From assembly GCF_000423645.1 (NCBI RefSeq), contig NZ_AUIJ01000010.1, positions 1-64,000 of the forward strand: 64,000 bases of DNA, given 5' to 3'. The notes beneath the pieces are model-generated. The model searched no databases and was not told the origin of the DNA. It worked only from the letters and a program-made list of their open reading frames with translations. Both the position numbers and the translations under genes were made by a program. The DNA comes from Sediminimonas qiaohouensis DSM 21189 (GTDB lineage Bacteria; Pseudomonadota; Alphaproteobacteria; Rhodobacterales; Rhodobacteraceae). Below, piece after piece: positions 1 through 9,754 of this stretch. The number at the start of each line of letters is the position of its first letter. Position 1 is the stretch's first letter.

Positions 1-273
1 GGGCACCTGCCAGTCCAGGTCGACCAAATGCAGCAGGCTCTCGACGAAGCCTGTGGTCTGGCGTAGCGCCATGCCGAACAACACTTTCATCGTCAAGCAT
101 GTCTGGATAGCGGTGTCGCTGTAGGTCTGCTGCCGACCGCGCTTACCGGTCGGCGCAGCCTCCCAGATCATCTCCGGGTCAAACCAGACTGTCAGCGAGC
201 CACGGCGCTTGAGCGCTTCGTTATAGGCCGGCCAGTTCCTGGTCTTGTAGGTTGGGGGTGTGGGTCTGCTCAT
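1..273 (-). CDS. IS5-family transposase, N-terminal part
   Basis: The reading frame starts at an ATG at 273 (minus strand) and stays open to base 1, giving the first 91 residues. The start MSRPTPPTYKTRNW, followed by a Y-N-E-A-L-K-R-R-G-S segment, W-F-D-P-E-M-I-W, G-K-R-G-R-Q-Q-T-Y-S-D and a helix rich in T/L/F, matches the N-terminal region of IS5-family DDE transposases common in alphaproteobacteria. The catalytic DDE residues would lie outside the window. The gene is truncated by the window edge, not visibly broken. The family is assigned from recalled sequence resemblance only. Confidence 0.8.
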   Translation of the reverse strand, partial: MSRPTPPTYKTRNWPAYNEALKRRGSLTVWFDPEMIWEAAPTGKRGRQQTYSDTAIQTCLTMKVLFGMALRQTTGFVESLLHLVDLDWQVP

Positions 274-337
274 GTCGCCCAGCTACCACACTGGATTCGC
301 GACATGAATCCCTCACGCGCTTTGTGCAACAGAGCCC
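1..337 (-). mobile_element. IS5-type insertion sequence, partial (one end only)
   Basis: The left edge of the window lies inside an insertion sequence. Its transposase reads leftwards out of the window. Beyond the transposase start, a terminal sequence reading GGGCTCTGTTGCACAAAG on the minus strand ends near 337; this resembles the terminal inverted repeat of IS5/IS1031-type elements. The other end, the second inverted repeat and the target duplication are outside the window, so completeness cannot be judged. Confidence 0.75.
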
Positions 338-751
338 ATCTCGTTACCCAGCTTTCAATTGTGATGAGTTCTATCGTAATCATTTTCCATCGGCGGACAA
401 GCGTAGTCTCGCCCCGCATAGCCACGCCCCCTGCGTGTCGGCTCCTGCAATCCTGGGTCCTGGGGGGCCGGGCCGGCGCGGTCTCTCTCTCCGCCTCAAT
501 CCGCCCCTCTCTACATCTTGTGGTGTTGCGCGCCGTGCGCCGCATTTACCTGCCCCGTGCTCGGTGCCAATACCGACGCGATACCGACGCGGGGCCGGCG
601 CAATACCGACGCGCCGATCCCTGCAAAACCGAGGCATTAACCACCGAATCATCCGCACGGCCGGATGCGGCCCGCGTGCGGGGGGCCAATTGCCACTCAC
701 GCGGCGGTCATGCTATCGTCACGCAACCCCAGCGAGGCAGAGCAGACGCCC
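338..751. other. Gene-free stretch with short ATACCGAC repeats
   Basis: No convincing coding frame lies between the insertion-sequence end and the next gene. Overlapping open frames on both strands have arginine/proline-rich, low-complexity translations typical of shadow frames. The stretch contains three spaced copies of ATACCGACGCG at about 568-614. A related run (ATACCGAC twice) occurs at 32139-32161 ahead of another gene. The promoter of the gene at 752 presumably lies here, but I cannot point to a clear -35/-10 pair. Confidence 0.5.
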
Positions 752-1780
752 ATGACGGCCTTGAAGCAATACCAACGCCTTGAGGCGACAGGCCTCTGGC
801 GGGCCACCCCCGAGGATCAGCGGCGCGACGTGATCGTGTCCATCGGCGATGCCACCCTGATCATCACCGACACCCATGACAGGGTGCTTGCGCATTGGTC
901 CTTGCCCGCGCTGGAGCGCACCAACCCGGGCGAAATACCCGCGATATATCAACCCGATGGCGACCCTGGCGAAACCCTCGAATTCCCGGAGGACGAGGAC
1001 CATTTCATATCCGAGATCGAGCGTTTGCGCGCAGCCATCCATCGCCACCGCCCGCGCCCGGGGCGCCTGCGGCTTGTCACGCTTGCGACCGTCGTCTTGG
1101 CGGTGCTTGCCTTGGGGGTGTTCTGGCTCCCTAACGCGTTGATAAGCCACACCGTTTCCGTCGTCCCCGAGGTCAAGCGCGAGGAGATCGGCAAGGCCCT
1201 TCTCGCCCATGTCCGGCGCGTCACCGGCGCGCCGTGCACCACGCCCGCGGCCAACCTCGCCCTGCGGCGCCTGTCGGCGCGCCTTCCTGCGCCGGACGGA
1301 CAGGTTGATCGTCTGATCGTGATGCGCGAAGGGGTGCGCGACACCGTGCAATTGCCCGGGCGTATCATGCTGCTGAGCCGGACGCTGGTGGAAGATCACG
1401 AAGACCCCGACGTTGTCGCCGGCTATGTCCTCGCCGAACAACTGCGCGCGGAGCGGCGCGATCCGTTGGCGCGGCTGCTCCGGTATGGCGGGGTTTCTGA
1501 TAGCTTCAAATTGTTGACGACCGGGCGCCTGTCCACCGAAACCTTGCGCGGCTACGCCGAGGCGCGGCTAACCCAACCCACGCCCAGGGTTGACGACGCG
1601 GCCCTGCTGGGGGCTTTTGATGCGCAGGAGGTGCGCAGCAGCCCCTACGCCTACGCCCTTGATATCACGGGTGAAAAGACGCTACCCCTGATCGAGGCGG
1701 ACCCTTACGCAAACAGCACGTCGCGCCCGGTCCTTAGCGATGGCGACTGGATCCGCCTGCAAGGCATCTGCGGCGGCTGA
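752..1780 (+). CDS. Conserved membrane protein of unknown function, possibly a degenerate M48-like peptidase
   Basis: A 342-residue protein. An ATG at 752 is preferred because the residues upstream of it are low-complexity. Residues 1-105 are soluble and acidic. A basic stretch (H-R-P-R-P-G-R-L-R-L) leads into a single membrane segment at about residues 112-133. The C-terminal 200 residues would then be periplasmic. The region reading V-V-A-G-Y-V-L-A-E-Q-L-R-A-E is laid out like the HExxH helix of M48 peptidases and downstream segments resemble their core, but the zinc-binding HExxH is absent, so a catalytic role is unlikely. The family link is an inference from pattern only. It is convergent with the SPOR gene downstream. 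Confidence 0.65.
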   Translation: MTALKQYQRLEATGLWRATPEDQRRDVIVSIGDATLIITDTHDRVLAHWSLPALERTNPGEIPAIYQPDGDPGETLEFPEDEDHFISEIERLRAAIHRHRPRPGRLRLVTLATVVLAVLALGVFWLPNALISHTVSVVPEVKREEIGKALLAHVRRVTGAPCTTPAANLALRRLSARLPAPDGQVDRLIVMREGVRDTVQLPGRIMLLSRTLVEDHEDPDVVAGYVLAEQLRAERRDPLARLLRYGGVSDSFKLLTTGRLSTETLRGYAEARLTQPTPRVDDAALLGAFDAQEVRSSPYAYALDITGEKTLPLIEADPYANSTSRPVLSDGDWIRLQGICGG

Positions 1781-1794
1781 ACACGGGCGACGCC

Positions 1795-3042
1795 CTACTT
1801 GCCCAGGCGTGCACCCCCGAAGCCGGCCTTGTGCGCCACCGACAATGCCGCACGCAGTTTGCTCTCGGCATCATAGGGCCCGGCGAGAAGCAGTTGATAC
1901 TCTGTCCCGCCCTTCGAATACCGGCCCACCCGCACCGACAGCCCTGCTGCCCTGAGCTTGCGCGTCGCGGCGCGCATCGCCTCCGGGTCGAAGAAATGCG
2001 CGACCTGAACGTAGCGGTGCGTGGCATCGCGCATCTTGCGCCCGGGCTCGGGCTGGGGCGCGGCCCCCTTGGTCGAAACGCGCGGCGTGGTCGCGCCCGA
2101 TGGCTTCGCCTCGGTCTGCTGCGTGCGCGACCTGGTCGAGACCGTGACGCGTGTCCGGGCCCGTGTAACGATCCGCGCGCTATCGGGGTCGAAAACCACC
2201 GTTCCGGCGCGCAACTGCGCAGGCTTCAACCGCCGCGGAACCGTGCGCGTCCACCGCGCTTCCATGCTGCGCTTGCCGGTCAGGGTCTGATGCGCGCGCT
2301 TGCGGTTCAGCCTGTCATCCTCCCAAACCGGGCTATAGCCTTCGGGCGGACCGTTCAGATCGGCGGTTTGCAACTGTTGCTCATAGACATGGCGCGGCAC
2401 GATCCGCGTCCCTTGCGCAATGGCCACACCGCGCGCAGGGCTGCCACCGCTTGCCGCCCCTGCGGATGATGCGGCGCGCGCACCCGTGCTTTGCCCCGGC
2501 GTTACCGGCGAAACCTGCTGCGGGCCGCACCGGACATCCGGATCATTGCCCATGTATCGCCGGGACAATGCCGACAAATCCGTGCACCCGCCCTGAACAA
2601 CGGGCGATCTACGCTTTCCCGAAGTCTTTTGCGCGGGCACAACCGGCTTGCGCATCGTCTTCTTTGCCGGTGCGTTGTATGTGTTGCCCATCGCAGCCGT
2701 GGCGGTTGGCTTTGCCGTGCTGGCTGCAACCTTGGGCGCAGGTTTGGGCGCCTTGTCTTGCTTTGGTTTCGTGACGGGCACCTGACCGGCACGCGCCAAT
2801 GTCGGTTGCGCCCCGCAAATATGCTGCCGGTCGCGCGTGACGCGCGGCACCCAACGCACCGCCCCATCGAGTCCGGCACGGACATAGATGCAACCGCGGC
2901 TATCGACGTATTGCTTGCCCTCATACGAGGGCGGCGGCACCTCGGCGGGCGGCTCTGCATTGCGGAGTGATTGCGCGTGCGCCGCACTTGCCCCGAAAGA
3001 CATGGCCACGAGCACGCAGCATAGCAAACTGGCAGTCTTCAT
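1795..3042 (-). CDS. Secreted SPOR-domain protein
   Basis: A 415-residue protein. The ATG at 3042 follows a GGGGG ribosome-binding stretch and begins a clear signal peptide (MKTASLLCCVLVAMSFGAS, then AAHAQ). The middle is a long, low-complexity, Lys/Pro/Ala-rich and Ser/Gly-rich linker. The last ~75 residues, beginning R-Y-V-Q-V-A-H-F and ending near G-G-A-R-L-G-K, have the repeated beta-alpha-beta pattern of a SPOR peptidoglycan-binding domain (Q-V-A-x-F ... G-P-Y). Such proteins bind denuded septal glycan in the periplasm. Cysteine pairs near the N-terminus (SRGCIY, HICG) may form a disulfide. Its specific role is not known. Confidence 0.8.
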   Translation of the reverse strand: MKTASLLCCVLVAMSFGASAAHAQSLRNAEPPAEVPPPSYEGKQYVDSRGCIYVRAGLDGAVRWVPRVTRDRQHICGAQPTLARAGQVPVTKPKQDKAPKPAPKVAASTAKPTATAAMGNTYNAPAKKTMRKPVVPAQKTSGKRRSPVVQGGCTDLSALSRRYMGNDPDVRCGPQQVSPVTPGQSTGARAASSAGAASGGSPARGVAIAQGTRIVPRHVYEQQLQTADLNGPPEGYSPVWEDDRLNRKRAHQTLTGKRSMEARWTRTVPRRLKPAQLRAGTVVFDPDSARIVTRARTRVTVSTRSRTQQTEAKPSGATTPRVSTKGAAPQPEPGRKMRDATHRYVQVAHFFDPEAMRAATRKLRAAGLSVRVGRYSKGGTEYQLLLAGPYDAESKLRAALSVAHKAGFGGARLGK

Positions 3043-3111
3043 TTGTGCCCCCACACGAAATGTTGTGAGCACTGTGCACGAGATACATCACTGAGTAAAG
3101 CGTCGAGGGGC

Positions 3112-3744
3112 TTATTTGGTGCCGAACATCCGGTCACCCGCATCACCTAGGCCCGGCATGATATATCCCTTTTCGTTCAACTGCCTGTCCAACGCGGCAG
3201 TCACGATAGGCACATCCGGATGCGCCTCCTTCATGCGGGCGACACCTTCGGGCGCGGCCAGCAGGCACAGGAAGCGGATATTGGTCGCGCCGGCCTGTTT
3301 GAGCAGATCGATCGCCGCCGCCGAGGAATTGCCCGTCGCCAGCATCGGATCGACGGCTATCACCAACCGCTCGTCCAGCTGATCGGGCAGCTTGCAGTAG
3401 TACTGCACGGGCTTGAGCGTCTCTTCGTCGCGGTAGAGGCCAACAAAGCCAACCCGCGCACCCGGCATCAGTTCAAGCATGCCATCCAACAACCCGTTGC
3501 CCGCCCGCAAGATCGAAACCAGCGCCAGCTTGCGCCCCTCCAGAACGGGCGCATCCATTGTCTCCATCGGGGTGTCGATCTTTTTCGTGGTCATCGGCAG
3601 CTCGCGCGTGATCTCATACGCGAGTAGCTGGCTAATCTCACGCAGCAACTGCCGGAACTGTCCCGATGGCGTTGACTTGTCGCGCATATGGCTGAGCTTG
3701 TGCTGGATCAGCGGATGGGTGACGACGGTGAGATGCTCGCTCAT
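3112..3744 (-). CDS. upp: Uracil phosphoribosyltransferase
   Basis: Converts uracil and PRPP to UMP in pyrimidine salvage; cytosolic. The 210-residue product, starting at the ATG at 3744 with GGAG just upstream, has the normal family length. Diagnostic features are the start [13 protein letters not shown], the S-I-L-R-A-G-N-G segment, the PRPP-binding loop [12 protein letters not shown], and the C-terminal uracil-binding [18 protein letters not shown]. It appears monocistronic; the next gene upstream, maeB, is divergent. Confidence 0.96.
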   Translation of the reverse strand: MSEHLTVVTHPLIQHKLSHMRDKSTPSGQFRQLLREISQLLAYEITRELPMTTKKIDTPMETMDAPVLEGRKLALVSILRAGNGLLDGMLELMPGARVGFVGLYRDEETLKPVQYYCKLPDQLDERLVIAVDPMLATGNSSAAAIDLLKQAGATNIRFLCLLAAPEGVARMKEAHPDVPIVTAALDRQLNEKGYIMPGLGDAGDRMFGTK

Positions 3745-4013
3745 GAATGCTCCAGTTGCTGTTCGTACCCGAACCATGGTGTCGCTCCGGTGGTGTCGCT
3801 CTGGTTTACCCCCGCAAGCATGCGCCGCGCAATGGGGCGGTGCGCAAAACGCCAAATTGGGCCCCTCGCTTTTGGGCCGCGAAGAAAATCAGTGACCCCT
3901 GCCGCGCAAATTTGCAATCTAGGGCACATTGACCCCGGCACGATTCAGCGCCTTCCATGCAAATGAAAGATGGTTTAACGCTAAACAATCCGGCAGCAAC
4001 AGGGAGGATCGGC

Positions 4014-6293
4014 ATGACAGATAACCACAAAGAGGCAGCAAGAGAGGCGGCGCTGACCTATCACGAACAGCCGCGCCCCGGAAAACTCGAGATCCGCGCG
4101 ACCAAGCCGCTTGCCAATGGCCGCGACCTGGCGCGCGCCTATTCGCCCGGCGTTGCCGAAGCCTGCGTCGAGATCGGCAAGCTTGAGACCAACGCAAGCC
4201 GCTATACCGCGCGCGGCAACCTGGTCGGCGTGGTCACCAACGGGACGGCGGTGCTGGGCCTTGGCAATATCGGCCCGCTGGCGGCAAAGCCGGTCATGGA
4301 AGGCAAGGCTGTCCTTTTCAAGAAATTCGCCGGTATCGACTGCTTCGATCTTGAACTGAATGAATCCGACCCCGAAAAGCTGGCCGATCTCGTCTGCGCG
4401 CTGGAACCGACCTTTGGCGCGATCAACCTCGAAGACATCAAGGCGCCCGATTGCTTCATCGTCGAAAAGATCTGCCGCGAGCGCATGAACATCCCCGTGT
4501 TCCACGATGATCAGCACGGCACCGCAATCGTTGTTGGCGCGGCGACCAAGAACGCGCTGCATGTCGCGGGCAAACGGTTCGAAGACATCAAGGTGGTCAG
4601 CGCCGGCGGCGGCGCGGCTGGCATTGCCTGCCTCAACATGCTGCTGAAACTGGGCGTCAAGCGCGAGAATGTCTGGCTGTGCGACATTCACGGTCTGGTC
4701 CACGAGGGGCGCGAGCAGGACATGAACCCGCAAAAGGCCGCCTATGCCCAGGCATCCGATCTGCGCGACATGGCGCAGGTTATTGAGGGCGCCGACATGT
4801 TCCTTGGCCTGTCGGGCCCCGGCGCGCTCACCGCCGACATGGTCGCCCGGATGACCCCCCAACCGATCGTGTTCGCGCTGGCCAATCCGACGCCCGAAAT
4901 CCTTCCCGATGAGGTGCGTAGCGTTGCGCCCGACGCCATCATCGCCACCGGGCGCAGCGATTTTCCCAACCAGGTCAACAACGTGCTGTGCTTTCCCTTC
5001 ATCTTTCGCGGGGCACTGGATGTCGGCGCGACCGAGATCAACGATGCCATGCAACTGGCCTGCATCGAAGGGATCGCGGAGCTGGCCCGCGCCACCACCT
5101 CCGCAGAGGCGGCGGCGGCATATCACGGCGAATCCATGACGTTCGGCCCTGACTACCTGATCCCCAAACCGTTCGATCCGCGTCTTGTCGGCATCGTGTC
5201 CTCGTCCGTGGCACGCGCGGCGATGGAGTCGGGCGTGGCCACACGCCCCATCGAGGACCTGGATGAATACAAGACCCGCCTTGACGGATCGGTGTTCAAA
5301 TCGGCCCTCCTTATGCGGCCCGTGTTCGAGGCGGCGCGCACCGCATCGCGCCGCATCGTCTTTGCCGAAGGCGAGGACGAGCGGGTCATGCGCGCGGCGC
5401 AGGCGGTTCTGGAAGACACCACCGAACAGCCCATCCTGATCGGCCGCCCCGAAGTGATCGAAGCACGCGCGGAACGCGCCGGATTGACGATCAAGGCCGG
5501 CCGCGATTTCGAGATCGTCAACCCCGAGAACGACCCGCGCTACCGCGATTATTGGGGCACGTATCACGACATCATGGCCAGGCGCGGCGTCACCCCCGAC
5601 CTCGCCCGCGCGATCATGCGCACCAACACCACCGCCATCGGCGCCGTTATGGTTCATCGCGGCGAGGCCGACAGCCTGATATGCGGCACCTTTGGCGAAT
5701 ATCGCTGGCATCTCAACTACGTCAGCCAGGTCCTGGCCACCGGCGATCTGCGCCCCCACGGCGCCCTGTCTATGATGATCATGGAGGACGGTCCCCTCTT
5801 TATCGCCGACACGCATGTGCATTCCCTGCCCAAGCCCGAACAACTGGCCGAAGCCGCGATCGGCGCGGCACGTCACGTCAGGCGCTTCGGGCTAGAGCCG
5901 CGCGTGGCCTTTTGCGCACAGTCGCAATTCGGCAACCAGGCTGAAGGGTCCGGCGCAAGGCTGCGCGCCGCGCTGGAGATCCTCGATAGCGAGCCAAGGG
6001 ATTTCTCCTACGAGGGCGAGATGAACGTGGATACCGCGCTTGACCCGGAATTGCGTAGCCGCCTCTTGCCCAACAACCGCCTCGACGGCCCGGCAAATGT
6101 ATTGATCTTCGGCCATGCCGATGCGGCGTCTGGCGTGCGCAATATCCTCAAGATGAAGGGCGGCGGGCTTGAGGTCGGGCCGATCCTGATGGGGATGGGG
6201 AACAAGGCGCATATCGTGAATCCGTCGATCACCCCGCGGGGCCTGTTGAACGTCGCGGCCATCGCCGGAACGCCCGTTGCGCATTATGGCTGA
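4014..6293 (+). CDS. maeB: NADP-dependent malic enzyme with phosphotransacetylase-like C-terminal domain
   Basis: Oxidatively decarboxylates malate to pyruvate, supplying NADPH and C3 units. The 759-residue length fits the fused MaeB type. Residues 1 to about 425 form the malic enzyme part, with Y-S-P-G-V-A-E (about 43), [17 protein letters not shown] (about 84-100) and a dinucleotide-binding G-G-G-A-A-G near 196. From about 428 (R-P-V-F-E-A-A-R ... [12 protein letters not shown]) the sequence is phosphate acetyl/butyryltransferase-like; in this family that domain is thought to be regulatory. The ATG at 4014 is chosen because GGGAGG lies 8 bases upstream; an in-frame ATG at 3957 lacks such a site. 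Confidence 0.95.
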   Translation: MTDNHKEAAREAALTYHEQPRPGKLEIRATKPLANGRDLARAYSPGVAEACVEIGKLETNASRYTARGNLVGVVTNGTAVLGLGNIGPLAAKPVMEGKAVLFKKFAGIDCFDLELNESDPEKLADLVCALEPTFGAINLEDIKAPDCFIVEKICRERMNIPVFHDDQHGTAIVVGAATKNALHVAGKRFEDIKVVSAGGGAAGIACLNMLLKLGVKRENVWLCDIHGLVHEGREQDMNPQKAAYAQASDLRDMAQVIEGADMFLGLSGPGALTADMVARMTPQPIVFALANPTPEILPDEVRSVAPDAIIATGRSDFPNQVNNVLCFPFIFRGALDVGATEINDAMQLACIEGIAELARATTSAEAAAAYHGESMTFGPDYLIPKPFDPRLVGIVSSSVARAAMESGVATRPIEDLDEYKTRLDGSVFKSALLMRPVFEAARTASRRIVFAEGEDERVMRAAQAVLEDTTEQPILIGRPEVIEARAERAGLTIKAGRDFEIVNPENDPRYRDYWGTYHDIMARRGVTPDLARAIMRTNTTAIGAVMVHRGEADSLICGTFGEYRWHLNYVSQVLATGDLRPHGALSMMIMEDGPLFIADTHVHSLPKPEQLAEAAIGAARHVRRFGLEPRVAFCAQSQFGNQAEGSGARLRAALEILDSEPRDFSYEGEMNVDTALDPELRSRLLPNNRLDGPANVLIFGHADAASGVRNILKMKGGGLEVGPILMGMGNKAHIVNPSITPRGLLNVAAIAGTPVAHYG

Positions 6294-6430
6294 CGGGCTG
6301 CACGCCATGGGGGTACGATAGCGCAAACAGCGTCAAGGCGGCGCAGGTGCGCCCCTTGCCCGATCAAGTGACGCCGCGTAACAAACGCGCAAACGGCATA
6401 CAGCCGCATGCGGGATGGAGGAGCCAGCAA

Positions 6431-8326
6431 ATGACCACTTACGCCGAAGTCTACAACGCCTGGAAGAACGACCCCGACGGGTTCTGGATGAAACAGGCCG
6501 AGGCCATCGATTGGGATCGCATGCCCAGCAAGGCATTGTTCGACGACAACGCCCCGCTTTATGAATGGTTCAAGGACGGGTTGGTCAACACCTGCTGGAA
6601 CGCGGTCGACCGCCATGTCGAGCAGGGGCGCGGCGAACAGCCGGCCATCATCCACGACAGCCCCGTCACCCACACCAAGCGCGAAATCACCTATGTCGAG
6701 CTGCGCAACCGCGTCGCCACACTCGCCGGCGCGCTGCGCGACAAGGGCGTGGAAAAGGGCGACCGCGTCATCATCTACATGCCCATGATCCCCGAGGCGC
6801 TTGAGGCGATGCTGGCCTGCGCCCGTCTCGGCGCGATCCATTCGGTCGTGTTCGGCGGGTTTGCCAGCCACGAATTGGCCGTGCGCATCGACGACTGCAA
6901 ACCCAAGGCAATCATCGCCGCCTCCGCCGGGATCGAGCCGGGTCGCGTGGTGCACTACAAACCGCTCTTGGACGGCGCCATAGATCAGGCCACGCACAAG
7001 CCCGATTTCTGCGTCATCTTCCAGCGCGAACAAGAAGTTGCCGAATTGAAAGAGGGCCGCGATGTCAACTGGCACGGGTTCCAGTACGGCGTTCAGCCCG
7101 CCGATTGCGTCCCCGTCGAGGGCGATCACCCCGCCTATATCCTCTACACATCGGGCACCACCGGACAGCCCAAGGGCGTCATCCGCCCCACGGCCGGGCA
7201 CCTTGTCGCGCTCAACTGGTCGATGAAGAACCTCTATAACGTGGACCCCGGCGATGTGTTCTGGGCGGCGTCGGACGTGGGCTGGGTCGTCGGGCACAGC
7301 TATATCTGCTACGCGCCCCTGATCCACGGCAACACCACCATCGTGTTCGAGGGCAAACCCGTCGGCACCCCCGATGCCGGCACCTTCTGGCGCGTAATAT
7401 CGGAACACAACGTGCGCTCTTTCTTCACGGCGCCCACGGCGTTCCGCGCGATCAAACGCGAAGACCCCAAGGGCGAGTTCGTCCGCAAGTACGATCTAAG
7501 CTGCCTGCGCACGCTGTATCTCGCCGGGGAACGCGCGGATCCGGACACGATCAACTGGGCCAAGGAACAGTTGCAGGTGCCCGTCGTCGATCACTGGTGG
7601 CAGACCGAAACCGGCTGGGCCATCACCGGCATCCCCATGGGGATCGAGGAAATGGAGATCAAGATTGGCTCGTCGGGCGTGCCAATGCCCGGCTACGACG
7701 TGCAGATCCTGGACGAGGCCGGCCAACCTGTCGGCCCTGACACGCTGGGGGCCGTTGCGATCAAGCTGCCGCTGGCGCCCGGCACCTTGCCAACGCTGTG
7801 GAACGCCGAGGATCGTTTCCGCAAATCCTACCTCGATCATTTCCCCGGTTACTATGAGACCGGCGATGCCGGCATGATCGACGCGGACGGCTACCTCTAT
7901 ATCATGGCGCGCACCGATGACGTGATCAACGTCGCCGGGCACCGCCTGTCCACCGGCGCGATGGAAGAGATCCTTGCCGGTCACCCGGACGTCGCCGAAT
8001 GCGCCGTGATCGGCGTGACGGATCAGCTCAAGGGACAACTGCCCATGGGTTTCTTGTGCCTGACCAAGGGCGTGAACCGCGAGCATTCGGAGATCGTGAA
8101 GGAATGCGTCGCCCGCGTGCGCGACGAAATCGGCCCGGTCGCGGCGTTCAAGCTGGCCGTGGTGGTGGATCGCCTGCCCAAAACGCGCTCGGGCAAGATC
8201 CTGCGCGCCACGATGGTCAAGCTGGCCGATGGCGAAGACTTCAAGATGCCCGCAACCATCGACGACCCGGACATCCTTGACGAGATCCGTACCGCTTTGC
8301 AGCCAATCGGCTACGCCAAGGGCTAA
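6431..8326 (+). CDS. prpE: Propionyl-CoA synthetase (acetyl-CoA synthetase family)
   Basis: Activates propionate (and probably acetate) to the CoA thioester via an acyl-adenylate. The 631-residue protein has the ANL-superfamily phosphate loop Y-T-S-G-T-T-G-Q-P-K-G near residue 238, the W-W-Q-T-E-T-G-W adenine/acyl motif, the Y-Y-E-T-G-D-A-G core, and R-S-G-K-I-L-R with its conserved catalytic lysine near 589. The N-terminal Y-N-A-W-K-N-D-P-D-G-F-W matches the propionyl-CoA synthetase branch better than Acs, which has a longer N-terminus. It lies 137 bases after maeB on the same strand; both serve C2/C3 carbon entry. Substrate preference is inferred. Confidence 0.9.
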   Translation: MTTYAEVYNAWKNDPDGFWMKQAEAIDWDRMPSKALFDDNAPLYEWFKDGLVNTCWNAVDRHVEQGRGEQPAIIHDSPVTHTKREITYVELRNRVATLAGALRDKGVEKGDRVIIYMPMIPEALEAMLACARLGAIHSVVFGGFASHELAVRIDDCKPKAIIAASAGIEPGRVVHYKPLLDGAIDQATHKPDFCVIFQREQEVAELKEGRDVNWHGFQYGVQPADCVPVEGDHPAYILYTSGTTGQPKGVIRPTAGHLVALNWSMKNLYNVDPGDVFWAASDVGWVVGHSYICYAPLIHGNTTIVFEGKPVGTPDAGTFWRVISEHNVRSFFTAPTAFRAIKREDPKGEFVRKYDLSCLRTLYLAGERADPDTINWAKEQLQVPVVDHWWQTETGWAITGIPMGIEEMEIKIGSSGVPMPGYDVQILDEAGQPVGPDTLGAVAIKLPLAPGTLPTLWNAEDRFRKSYLDHFPGYYETGDAGMIDADGYLYIMARTDDVINVAGHRLSTGAMEEILAGHPDVAECAVIGVTDQLKGQLPMGFLCLTKGVNREHSEIVKECVARVRDEIGPVAAFKLAVVVDRLPKTRSGKILRATMVKLADGEDFKMPATIDDPDILDEIRTALQPIGYAKG

Positions 8327-8387
8327 GTGACTTGATCGGTCATGCCGCGCCGCTTAGCATTTCGGTGCTATAGATCAGGAGGCGCTT

Positions 8388-8813
8388 TTGACCCTCATCT
8401 CGCTGAGTTTTCTGCACTACCTCGCCTTTTCCCTCGGGATAGGCGGGGGCGTTGCAGGCATGCTTGCCGGCCGCATGGCCGCGCGGGCGGCCCCCGAAAC
8501 GCGCCCGGCTTTGGGACGGCTTCAGCGTCGGTTGGGGCAGATCTCGGCGCTGTCCATCGTCATCCTATGGGTGACGGGCGTTTGGCTGATCCAAGGCCGA
8601 TACGGCGGGCTTTCGCCCTTGCCGTGGCTGTTCTGGGCCAAGATCGTTGCGGTTATCGCGCTGACCATCTGCGCGGCATGGATTCAGGCGCTATCGCTGC
8701 GGGCATGGCGCCGCGAAACGCCGCCGCCAGCGGCAAGGATGGCCCGGCTCAGCAAACTGGCGAACCTGTTTGCGCTGTTGGCGCTTGGCCTGGCCGTGGC
8801 GGCCTTCGCCTGA
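8388..8813 (+). CDS. Small four-helix integral membrane protein
   Basis: A 141-residue protein starting at TTG 8388, chosen because a perfect AGGAGG (8377-8382) sits five bases upstream. Four hydrophobic segments are visible: about residues 5-28, 50-68, 80-100 and 120-140. Arg-rich loops (G-R-M-A-A-R; S-L-R-A-W-R-R-E) mark the cytoplasmic side. It resembles small CopD/DUF2269-type membrane proteins, but I see no haem-ligand signature strong enough to claim that. It lies between prpE and the convergent nadK, with only 10 bases separating it from nadK. Function unknown. Confidence 0.7.
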   Translation: MTLISLSFLHYLAFSLGIGGGVAGMLAGRMAARAAPETRPALGRLQRRLGQISALSIVILWVTGVWLIQGRYGGLSPLPWLFWAKIVAVIALTICAAWIQALSLRAWRRETPPPAARMARLSKLANLFALLALGLAVAAFA

Positions 8814-8823
8814 CCGTCGATGC

Positions 8824-9585
8824 CTAGACGAACTGTTCGCGAATAAGCCGCTCTTCCAACCCATGCCCTGGATCGAACAAAAGCCGGTGGCGAATGGACG
8901 CCTCGCTATGCACCTCCACCCGCACCACGTTCGGGACCGAACGGCTGTCGGCATCCGCCATCACCGGGCGCTTTTCATGCTCCAGCACGTCGATGCGCAC
9001 CTTGGCCGTCTTGGGCAACAAGGCCCCCCGCCAGCGCCGCGGCCGAAACGGCGCAATCGCCGTCAACGCCAGAACATCCGACCCGATCGGCAGGATCGGG
9101 CCATGCGCGCTATAGTTATACGCGGTTGACCCCGCCGGCGTCGACACCAGCGCACCATCGCACACCAGTTCGGTCATGCGCAGCCTGTCATCGACGAAAA
9201 TCTGCAACCGCGCCGCCTGCGGCCCCGCGCGCAGCAATGACACCTCGTTGATGGCAAGCGCCTCGTGCATGGTGCCATCGGCGCAGGTCGCCCGCATCGC
9301 CAGCGGGTTGATCACGGCCTCCTCGGCGGCGTTCAACCTGTCGATCAACCCGTTCTCGGAAAACTCGTTCATCAAGAAGCCGACCGTGCCCCGGTTCATC
9401 CCGTAGACGGGCGCCGACAGGTGCTGCGTGCTGTGCAGGGTTTGCAACATGAACCCATCGCCGCCAAGGGCGACGACCACATCCGCCTTGGCCAGGGGCA
9501 CATCCCCGTACCGCTCGGCCAACATCTCTCGCGCCGCGCGCGAGCTTTCGGCCCGACTGGCCACAAATGCGATCTTCATGCTCAT
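8824..9585 (-). CDS. nadK: NAD kinase
   Basis: Phosphorylates NAD to NADP. The 253-residue protein has the hallmark G-G-D-G (residues 41-44, within V-V-V-A-L-G-G-D-G-F-M-L), the G-x-N-R-G-T-V-G-F-L-M-N motif and the P-A-G-S-T-A-Y-N-Y-S segment of the NAD-binding site. Two starts are possible, six bases apart (9585 and 9579). The upstream one is taken because AGGA lies seven bases before it. It is transcribed alone, facing glyA head to head across about 170 bases. Confidence 0.95.
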   Translation of the reverse strand: MSMKIAFVASRAESSRAAREMLAERYGDVPLAKADVVVALGGDGFMLQTLHSTQHLSAPVYGMNRGTVGFLMNEFSENGLIDRLNAAEEAVINPLAMRATCADGTMHEALAINEVSLLRAGPQAARLQIFVDDRLRMTELVCDGALVSTPAGSTAYNYSAHGPILPIGSDVLALTAIAPFRPRRWRGALLPKTAKVRIDVLEHEKRPVMADADSRSVPNVVRVEVHSEASIRHRLLFDPGHGLEERLIREQFV

Positions 9586-9754
9586 CGGGCAATCCTGAAC
9601 TTCACGGCTGTCACAAGGGCAGATCGAAACACATAGCCGCGTAATACACCAGCCCTGACGCACAGATAGGCGACTGCGTCGCTTTCAACACTTCCCCCCC
9701 TACCGGGTTTACACTAACAAGCATTTCAACGCGGACCCCATGACGGAGCTTCAT

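Noticed and set aside
1-273. Transposase as a pseudogene
   Set aside because: It ends only because the window ends; no stop or frameshift is seen in the visible part.
3981-5876. Long minus-strand open frame (631 codons) opposite maeB
   Set aside because: Shadow of a strongly conserved enzyme on the other strand; its translation has no recognisable motifs and is rich in His/Gly/Arg as high-GC antisense frames are.
9586-9754. Possible glycine or SAM riboswitch upstream of glyA
   Set aside because: None of the conserved core elements found in the gcvT leader occur here, and no clear multi-stem structure is visible.
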